DNA of 8,693 nt from the NCBI GenBank assembly GCA_025450405.1, contig JANWHL010000276.1, forward strand, positions 1 to 8,693, read 5' to 3'. Positions 1-4,976 of this stretch are shown piece after piece. A program made the translations under genes and the position numbers. Numbering within the stretch: the stretch's first letter is position 1; the number at the start of each line of letters is the position of its first letter. The DNA comes from Ktedonobacterales bacterium. GTDB lineage: Bacteria; Chloroflexota; Ktedonobacteria; Ktedonobacterales; JADMIN01. The notes beneath the pieces were generated by a model, which searched no databases, was not told where the DNA came from, and saw only the letters and a program-made list of their open reading frames with translations.

Positions 1-2
1 CG

Positions 3-735
3 CGATTCCAGGGGCTCCCGCACGCGGGGACGAGTGACTACTGGCTGCGTATGGAGCGCCCCGCGCCCAATCAGGAGCTGCCGCTGGAAGTCGTGGCGCG
101 GTGCCTGCGCGAGCGCGGGCAGGCGGGGGCCTGGGCGGACGCGGAGCGCGTCTATAGCGTCGTATTCAGCGCCAGACCGCTGCCTGGGCACACCGCGTCG
201 CCAACCAGGCCCGGAGTGAAACGCGCTAATACGCTCAGGACCTCGAGCAAGAGTGCCATTTCGCGCTCAGGCAGGAGCTGAGCGCCGACGTGAAGACGTT
301 TCTCCATGTGGGATTCATGCATGCGCTTGGGCGCATCCAGCAGCATGCCGCCGGCAGGGTGATGCGCCAGGCCGGCATTCGGAAGCGCCGTGACGCGAAG
401 ACACCCATCCGCGTGCCACGGCGCGCAATCACCAGCCTGAATGCCCAGCCCGATGGCGGCGCGGAGCCAGGCCCGCGATCGATGTGCCCGACCCCGCCGC
501 GCACGCTGCCTTTGATGAGGTCGAACGACGCATTGACATGGAGACGGTGCTGGCAGCGCTCAGCGCGGACGAACGGCGCCTGTTCCACGACTGTTTCCAG
601 CGCGGCGTCCCGCGAGCCGACGTCGCGGCGCGGCTGGGCGTGACGGACCGGACGGTGCGCGAGCGTCTCGAGAATCTGTATGCGCGTTTGCGCGCCCTCT
701 ACCTCCACGGCAAGGAAGACGATCATGTCCAATAG
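3..735 (+). pseudogene. Decayed sigma-70-like RNA polymerase sigma factor (5' end outside window)
   Basis: One sigma-like protein can be read only by joining three frames. Positions 3-172 (frame 3) give DYWLRMERPAPNQELPLEVV and a helix rich in A/E/R. Positions 173-475 (frame 2) give TAAWAHRVANQARSETR, an in-frame TAA at 227-229, then YAQDLEQECHFALRQEL, KTFLHVGFMHAL and RVPRRAITSL. From about 478 (frame 1) comes DEVERRIDMETVLAALSADE and a sigma region 4 helix-turn-helix (AARLGVTDRTVRERLENL), ending at TAG 733-735. Both frame changes equal loss of one base. For example, one extra C near 171 restores F-S-R-Q-T-A-A-W. An intact relative would bind core RNA polymerase and recognise a -35 element through region 4. 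The 3' end overlaps the next gene's start by 11 nt, as in an operon. The region 4 match is clear. The upstream joins are my reading of periodicity and family pattern. A separate GTG start at 484 for a lone region 4 protein is possible but unlikely. Confidence 0.72.
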
Positions 736-1391
736 CGAACACGACGCCCAGGAGCGTGAGCGGCAGTATCAGATCGATGCGATCACGTACCGTTACGCGG
801 AAGAACATCGCGCCGGGCGCGAGCCGCGTGTGGAGGAGTACGCCGCGCGCTACCCGCAATACGCCGCCGAGCTGACCGAGTTTGCCCTCTATTTCCCCGC
901 CGTCGGCGCTGACCTGCCCACCGCGGAGGCCGCGCCGGACCCTACCCTTTCGCCCGCCGCGGCCGCGGTGCTGGCGCGCATCCACACCGAGCACGCCGCC
1001 CCGGTGCCCGCCGAGGTGCCGGCGACCGATGGACTGGTGGCGCAGGCCGCCCGCGTGGGTCTGGCGCCGCGCGCGCTGGCGGAGGCGGTCCGGTTGAGCA
1101 CGGAGCTTCTGGCGCGACTGGAGGCCCACTCGATCGACGCCGCGACAATCCCCCCGCACCCTCGTGCGGCGGCTCGCCAGCGCGCTGAAGGTGGCCCCCG
1201 AGGCGGTGGCGGCCTACCTGAGCGGAGCGGGCGTGGCCGAAGCTGGCGCGTTCTACTACGCCGACCAGGCGCCAGCGCAAGGCGTGCGACAGCCCTTCCT
1301 GGAGGCCGCCCAGGCGAGCGCGCTTGCTCCCGATCTCAAGCGCGAATGGGCCGCGATCGCGGCCGCGGAGGGGAACGAATCAGCATCATGA
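725..1391 (+). pseudogene. XRE-like helix-turn-helix partner protein, frameshifted at a C run
   Basis: The gene starts at ATG 725, inside the end of the sigma-like gene, which suggests translational coupling. The first part (725 to about 1150) encodes about 140 residues. It has an acidic N-terminus, an IDAITYRYAEEHRAG helix and EEYAARYPQYAAELTEFALY, a pattern I recall from small proteins that sit beside sigma-like genes in Chloroflexota. A Pro/Ala linker and the start of a helix-turn-helix follow (GLAPRALAEAVRLSTELL, residues 103-120). At the six-C run 1150-1155 the frame is lost. Removing one C gives ATIPRTLVRRLASALKVAPE in one frame and continues to TGA 1389-1391 through a GAFYYADQ motif and an Ala-rich helix. 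The repaired protein would be about 221 residues. The likely role is a DNA-binding regulator or partner of the sigma-like protein, which is an inference. A homopolymer sequencing error is the main alternative to a true mutation. Confidence 0.62.
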
Positions 1392-1393
1392 GA

Positions 1394-1429
1394 ACGCGGA
1401 GGACACAAAGGATACGGAGATGAAGAGTC
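1394..1429 (+). repeat. Purine-rich tract with 9-nt periodicity
   Basis: Four 9-nt units follow one another: ACGCGGAGG, ACACAAAGG, ATACGGAGA and TGAAGAGTC. The first three share an A-(C/T)-x-C-x-x-A-G-like spacing, and the fourth is degenerate. The tract lies directly after the stop of the XRE-like gene and before the nuclease remnant. It resembles the 'ACGGAGGACACAAAGG' type intergenic repeats I recall from Chloroflexota and some cyanobacteria, which are usually present in many copies. Only one short copy is visible here, so family membership is an inference. Confidence 0.4.
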
Positions 1430-1789
1430 CGGGCGGGTGAACGTGCCGCGCGCGACGGGCTCGTGGACGTGACCGAGCGCGCGCGGTTGGCGGCGAAAAA
1501 GTACCTCAAACCGGATCGACGGCAGCTCTCCACCCTGGACAAGATGGACCGGGCGGCGGCGCAGATCGAGGCGAGAGCTTTCGCGCCGCGCCCGCGCGAG
1601 CGGACGTGCTCGGTGTGCGCCTATCGCCTGGTGTGCCCCGCCGATCCGGACATTCAAGACGCGGTCCAACGCGTTCACATGGGTCAGCTAGAACCGGCGC
1701 CGTTCTTGCTGACTTGGGGCGTGCGACCGCTCGGGCACCCGTCTCGTCGGCTCAGTGCGGCAAGCGGCTGGACCAGCGTCGCGGCATAG
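1424..1789 (+). pseudogene. C-terminal remnant of a PD-(D/E)XK-type nuclease with Cys-rich tail
   Basis: The frame is open from the TGA at 1421-1423 to TAG 1787-1789. The only in-frame start of note is GTG 1463, which has no clear ribosome binding site. The readable part includes ERARLAAKKYLKPDRRQLST, then DKMDRAAAQIEARAFAPRP and C-x2-C-x5-C (CSVCAYRLVC, cysteines at codons 1607, 1616 and 1634). This 'I..g.F.prp....C..C.yr.iCp' ending is typical of Cas4/AddB-like and helicase-fused PD-(D/E)XK nucleases, where the cysteines hold an Fe-S cluster. The catalytic core (GhxxD, D-ExK) and any helicase part are absent, so this can only be a scrap. The last 35 or so residues are Pro/Ser-rich and probably not original. 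It follows two other broken genes. A short unrelated zinc-ribbon protein is the alternative. Confidence 0.5.
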
Positions 1790-1813
1790 GGTGCGCGCGC
1801 GGAATGGATGCGC

Positions 1814-1819
1814 TATAAT
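1814..1819 (+). promoter_or_regulatory. Perfect -10 box (TATAAT), candidate ftsH promoter
   Basis: A perfect TATAAT stands out in very GC-rich DNA about 105 nt before the ftsH start. It has a G at the -14 extended position but no recognisable TTGACA at a 16-18 nt spacing. It sits inside a perfect 5-bp inverted repeat, GCTAT-A-ATAGC (1812-1822), which could also be an operator. Transcription would begin near 1826, giving a leader of about 98 nt. Confidence 0.5.
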
Positions 1820-1826
1820 AGCTGCG

Positions 1827-1923
1827 CGCCCTACCGGGCGACCACCACGCGATCGACCCGCACGTGGGCGGATCTGACGTCCCGCTCCCCCCACCGCGTG
1901 CGAGAAAGTAGGGTTCGCACACG
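1827..1923 (+). promoter_or_regulatory. Structured ftsH leader with competing hairpins around the ribosome binding site
   Basis: Just after the predicted transcription start lies a perfect 5-bp stem, CGCCC (1827-1831) with GGGCG (1836-1840), and a 4-nt loop. Directly before the start codon, GTGCGA (1898-1903) pairs perfectly with TCGCAC (1915-1920). This leaves an 11-nt loop that contains the only Shine-Dalgarno-like bases, AGGG at 1910-1913. CGCACG (1859-1864) can instead pair with CGTGCG (1897-1902), and the two pairings exclude each other. The stems are seen in the sequence. A regulatory role is an inference. Confidence 0.35.
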
Positions 1924-4038
1924 ATGTTTGGCCAGACGATCTTGCGAGCGCAGCGGCAGCGGCGGGGCAACGAGCCCAGCAAGGGTCCTAGCTCGGCGGC
2001 CGTTTCCGATACGCTCAAGAATAACGGCGGACCCTCCGACCGCCCGCCCTCGGGACCCAACCGTCCGCCCGCGGGCGGCCCCAATGCGGGCACACCGAGC
2101 GGTGGTGGCGCGGGCTGGTTCTCGCGCTTCCTGCTCATTTTGGCGATCGTCTTCATCGCCTACTACCTCTATCGCACCTACAGCGATACGACCACTCCGG
2201 CCGTCATCGAGCTGCCCTACAGCCAGATGCTCGTCCAGGTCGAATCGGGCAACGTGGTCTCGGTCACCATCCAGGACCACGACATGACGGGCACCCTCAG
2301 CCAGCTCATGACGGGTCAGGCGTCGGATGGAACGACCATCAAGTCGACGCACTTCGACACGTACCTGGCCTTCAACGACGATTCCTTCCTCCAGCAGGAG
2401 CTTTATCACAACGCCGTCGTCGTCATCACGAAGGCGCCCGACACCGGCAACATCTGGCTGACGCTGCTCATCAACGTCGTGCCGATCGCCCTGGTGGTCA
2501 TCATCATCCTGCTGCTGATGCGCCGGGCGTCGCAGAACCAACAGAACATCTTCAGCTTCGGCCGCAGCCGGGCCAAGCTGATCCTCGAGGACCGCCCCAG
2601 CACCACGTTCGCGGACGTGGCGGGTGTGGACGAGGCGAAGCAGGAGCTGGAGGAGGTCGTCGAGTTCCTCAAGACGCCGCAGAAGTTCCAGCGCCTGGGC
2701 GGCAAGATTCCCAAGGGAGTGCTGTTGGTCGGCCCGCCGGGGACTGGCAAGACACTGCTGGCCCGTGCGGTGGCGGGCGAGGCGGGCGTGCCGTTCTTCT
2801 CGATGAGCGGCTCCGAGTTCGTCGAGGTGCTCGTCGGCGTCGGCGCCAGCCGCGTCCGCGACCTCTTCGACCAGGCCAAAAAGGCCGCCCCCAGCATCAT
2901 CTTCATCGACGAGATCGATGCCGTCGGCCGGCAGCGCGGCACCAGCCTGACCACCAACGACGAGCGCGAGCAAACCCTCAATCAGCTGCTCGTCGAGATG
3001 GACGGCTTCGACACGCGCCAGGCGGTCGTCGTCATCGCCGCCACCAACCGCCCTGATGGCCTGGATATCGCCCTCCTACGCCCCGGCCGCTTCGACCGCC
3101 GCGTGACGGTGGAGCGCCCCGACTGGAAGGGCCGGCTGGCCATCCTGCGCATCCACACGCGCAATGTCCCGCTGGCCGGCGACGTGGACCTGCAACAGGT
3201 CGCGCGCTCCACCACGGGTATGGTCGGCGCCGATCTGGCCAATCTGGTGAACGAGGCCGCGCTGCTTGCGGCTCGGCGCAACCTCGATCGCGTCAACATG
3301 CCGTGCTTCAACGACGCGCTGGACCGCATCCAACTCGGCGCGGAACGCCCGTTGGTACTCTCGGAAGACGATCTCCGGGTGGTCGCGTACCATGAGTCCG
3401 GCCACGCGCTGGTGGGCTTGCTGACGCCGCACTCCGACCCGGTCACCAAGGTGACGATCATCCCGCGCGGCCAAGCGCTGGGCGTCACACAGTACACCCC
3501 TCTGGACGACCGCTACAACTACTCGCGCGACTACCTCGTCGGGCGCATCATGGCGGCGCTGGGCGGCCGCGGGGCGGAAGAAACGGCGCTGGGCAGCATC
3601 ACGACGGGGGCGGAGAACGATCTCCAGCAGGTCACGCTGATCGCGCGCAACATGGCCACCCGCTGGGGCATGAGCCAGCGCGTGGGGCTGCTCTCCTTCA
3701 GCGATCGCCCCAGCCCCTTCAGCGCGGGCGGCGAATTTTCCGGGCGCGATTACAGCGAGGCCACGGCCACCGTCATCGACGAAGAGACGCGCGATCTTGT
3801 CCAGACGGCCTACCAGCAGGTCAAGCTCATGCTGGAGACACACCGCCCAACGCTGGACCGCATCGCCGAGGAGCTGCGGCGCCACGAGACACTGGACGCG
3901 AAGGCGCTCAGCACGATCCTCATCGAGACCGGCGTGAGCCTGGCCGAAGTCGCCACCTCGCCCCACGCGGAGGTGGCGGGTCTCGAGGGCTTCGATACCG
4001 GCGCCAACGGGAATGGATCGGCGCTCTCCCCGCGCTAA
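1924..4038 (+). CDS. ftsH: ATP-dependent zinc metalloprotease FtsH
   Basis: A 704-residue membrane-anchored AAA+ protease that unfolds and degrades misassembled membrane proteins and short-lived regulators, acting as a hexamer on the cytoplasmic side. Residues 1-64 form an unusual Pro/Gly/Asn-rich cytoplasmic leader. Transmembrane helix 1 is at about 65-83, the outer domain at 84-176 and helix 2 at about 177-200. The AAA+ module shows Walker A GPPGTGKT (270-277), Walker B IIFIDEID (325-332), and an SRH ending RPGRFDR with arginine fingers R389 and R392. The protease shows HESGH (490-494) as zinc site and D566 in TGAEND as third ligand. The pore loop reads L303-V-G where the usual residue is Phe. 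ATG 1924 is the only plausible start and has a weak AGGG 10 nt upstream within a hairpin loop. It is probably transcribed alone. The convergent gtrA lies downstream. Length and motifs indicate an intact gene. Confidence 0.97.
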   Translation: MFGQTILRAQRQRRGNEPSKGPSSAAVSDTLKNNGGPSDRPPSGPNRPPAGGPNAGTPSGGGAGWFSRFLLILAIVFIAYYLYRTYSDTTTPAVIELPYSQMLVQVESGNVVSVTIQDHDMTGTLSQLMTGQASDGTTIKSTHFDTYLAFNDDSFLQQELYHNAVVVITKAPDTGNIWLTLLINVVPIALVVIIILLLMRRASQNQQNIFSFGRSRAKLILEDRPSTTFADVAGVDEAKQELEEVVEFLKTPQKFQRLGGKIPKGVLLVGPPGTGKTLLARAVAGEAGVPFFSMSGSEFVEVLVGVGASRVRDLFDQAKKAAPSIIFIDEIDAVGRQRGTSLTTNDEREQTLNQLLVEMDGFDTRQAVVVIAATNRPDGLDIALLRPGRFDRRVTVERPDWKGRLAILRIHTRNVPLAGDVDLQQVARSTTGMVGADLANLVNEAALLAARRNLDRVNMPCFNDALDRIQLGAERPLVLSEDDLRVVAYHESGHALVGLLTPHSDPVTKVTIIPRGQALGVTQYTPLDDRYNYSRDYLVGRIMAALGGRGAEETALGSITTGAENDLQQVTLIARNMATRWGMSQRVGLLSFSDRPSPFSAGGEFSGRDYSEATATVIDEETRDLVQTAYQQVKLMLETHRPTLDRIAEELRRHETLDAKALSTILIETGVSLAEVATSPHAEVAGLEGFDTGANGNGSALSPR

Positions 4039-4085
4039 TCCGGGGTCCCGCCGCCCAAGCCCCTAGGAACCTCACCTCCCCGCTT

Positions 4086-4109
4086 CCCTCTCCCTGGCGC
4101 GGGAGTGGG
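4086..4109. repeat. Imperfect hairpin, intergenic repeat-like element and possible terminator
   Basis: CCCTCTCCC (4086-4094) and GGGAGTGGG (4101-4109) pair over 9 positions with one mismatch, with loop TGGCGC between them. It lies 48 nt after the ftsH stop, between convergent genes. Flanking bases (CCTCACCTCCCCGC before the stem) match the style of the common 'CCTCACCCCC...CCCTCTCCC' intergenic repeats that I recall from Chloroflexota. There is no T run on either side, so a classical intrinsic terminator is not shown. Confidence 0.4.
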
Positions 4110-4122
4110 GATATGCTAGCGA

Positions 4123-4138
4123 GCGCACGACGGTGCGC
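4123..4138. terminator. Perfect short hairpin between convergent genes
   Basis: GCGCAC (4123-4128) and GTGCGC (4133-4138) form a perfect 6-bp stem with loop GACG. The symmetric GC-rich stem sits between the ends of ftsH and gtrA and could help end transcription from both sides. It lacks a U tract in either direction, so its role is uncertain. Confidence 0.3.
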
Positions 4139-4162
4139 ACCAAGGGATGGTGACCGGTATCG

Positions 4163-4196
4163 TTGGGCGGGCCGGGCGTACAAGCGCGCGCCCCTA
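4163..4196 (-). repeat. GTAGGGGCGCG-type intergenic element touching the gtrA stop
   Basis: Read on the minus strand, the element begins GTAGGGGCGCGCGCTTGTAC and runs on into alternating GCCC/GGCC blocks. GGGCG (4174-4178) can pair with CGCCC (4189-4193). Sequences starting GTAGGGGC and followed by CTTG and CGCCC are frequent multi-copy intergenic repeats in several bacterial phyla, as I recall. Its first bases supply the TAG stop of gtrA (4194-4196), so insertion of such an element may have set the present C-terminus. Only one copy is in view. Confidence 0.3.
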
Positions 4197-4892
4197 CGGA
4201 AGGTGAGCGTCGCCACGCGTGCGCGCGTAGGTGAAGAGGTGGTGCGTCGTGAAATTGAAGGCGGTGATGAGCACCAGGGCGATGGCCTCCGACACCAGGG
4301 CTCCCACCCCCACGCCGTAATGGAGGCCCGCCTGGATGGCGTAGGTCAGGGCCGTGCCGGCGGCGCAGGTGGCGTGAAAGCGCAGGCAGCGCTGCCACCA
4401 AACCCGGCTGTAGCCAGGCAGGTGTCTGAAGGTGATCTGATCATTGGGAATGAAATTGGCCAGGGTGGCGACCTCGGCCGCCACCGCGAACGCGACCAGA
4501 TTGCGGGCGAAGTCGGGGATGGGCAGCGGCACGCGCAGGACCAGGGCGAATACCACGAGGTTGATGAGCGCCGCGGTGCCGCCAAACGCCAGGTATGTCG
4601 CCAATCGTCCGATCAGTGCCGCGCGCCCTCCGCTGAGGCGATCGACAGCGCGCGTCAGATTGGCCAGACCAGCGCCCGAGGCCGAGTGGGGAGGAGCCGC
4701 GGCGGCCAGAGTGGGGGCGCGGCGCCATTGACCCGCGGCGTCAGCGGGCGCGTACGGCGCTATTGGCGTGGGCAGTGTGGGCGCCTGATCAATCGCCATC
4801 CGCGGCCATTTCACTGTGGGCGCCGCGTCGACCTCCGTCCGCGGCCACTTCACGGTGGGTACCTCGTCGATGTCCGGCCGCCATGCGTTCAT
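4194..4892 (-). CDS. gtrA: GtrA-family membrane protein with repeat-bearing N-terminal extension
   Basis: A 232-residue protein whose C-terminal 140 residues fit the GtrA family. These are small four-helix membrane proteins thought to help flip polyprenyl-phosphate-linked sugars for surface glycosylation. Helices lie at about 96-120 (YLAFGGTAALINLVVFAL), 128-149, 168-188 and 195-217. The conserved loop after helix 2 reads NFIPNDQITFRH and the end reads NFTTHHLFTY. Usual GtrA proteins are about 120-150 residues. Here the first 90 or so are extra, with two exact-length 13-residue repeats carrying APTVKWPR or VPTVKWPR, a third partial copy, then an Ala/Pro stretch. A GGGGG tract (4897-4901) sits 4 nt before ATG 4892. 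The gene follows the glycosyltransferase fusion by 84 nt in the same direction, most likely in one operon. No methionine lies near the family core, so the long start is preferred. The flippase role is family knowledge, and the substrate is unknown. Confidence 0.85.
   Translation of the reverse strand: MNAWRPDIDEVPTVKWPRTEVDAAPTVKWPRMAIDQAPTLPTPIAPYAPADAAGQWRRAPTLAAAAPPHSASGAGLANLTRAVDRLSGGRAALIGRLATYLAFGGTAALINLVVFALVLRVPLPIPDFARNLVAFAVAAEVATLANFIPNDQITFRHLPGYSRVWWQRCLRFHATCAAGTALTYAIQAGLHYGVGVGALVSEAIALVLITAFNFTTHHLFTYARTRGDAHLP
4801..4878 (-). repeat. Two tandem 39-nt coding repeats in gtrA
   Basis: Units 4801-4839 and 4840-4878 are 39 nt each and encode VDAAPTVKWPRMA and IDEVPTVKWPRTE. 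A third, more degenerate unit begins with IDQAPTL just downstream in the gene. Several differences between units are silent (ACC/ACA, AAG/AAA), which is consistent with the repeat being kept as protein. Confidence 0.75.
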
Positions 4893-4976
4893 AGGTCCCC
4901 CGAGTGGCGATCCTGGTGATCGCTCGAGTGGCGCCGTCGGAGCGGGCCGAGGTCGGCGTCTGAATACATTGCTGGA

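Noticed and set aside
1606..1818. Second-frame plus-strand frame overlapping the nuclease remnant
   Set aside because: The Cys-rich nuclease ending is in the other frame, and this one runs through the candidate ftsH promoter with no family pattern.
1831..2973. Long minus-strand open frame of 380 residues opposite ftsH
   Set aside because: It is a shadow of the GC-rich ftsH codons: Asp/Glu/Leu/Arg-biased, no domain pattern, and it lies antisense to unmistakable AAA+ motifs.
3076..3966. Minus-strand open frame of 296 residues opposite the FtsH protease domain
   Set aside because: It has Arg/Ala/Val-rich shadow composition and no recognisable motif. The opposite strand holds the conserved zinc protease.
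4113..4919. Plus-strand open frame of 268 residues covering gtrA
   Set aside because: It starts in the repeat-rich spacer and runs antisense to GtrA helices, with Gly/Arg/Gln-rich text and no membrane or domain features.
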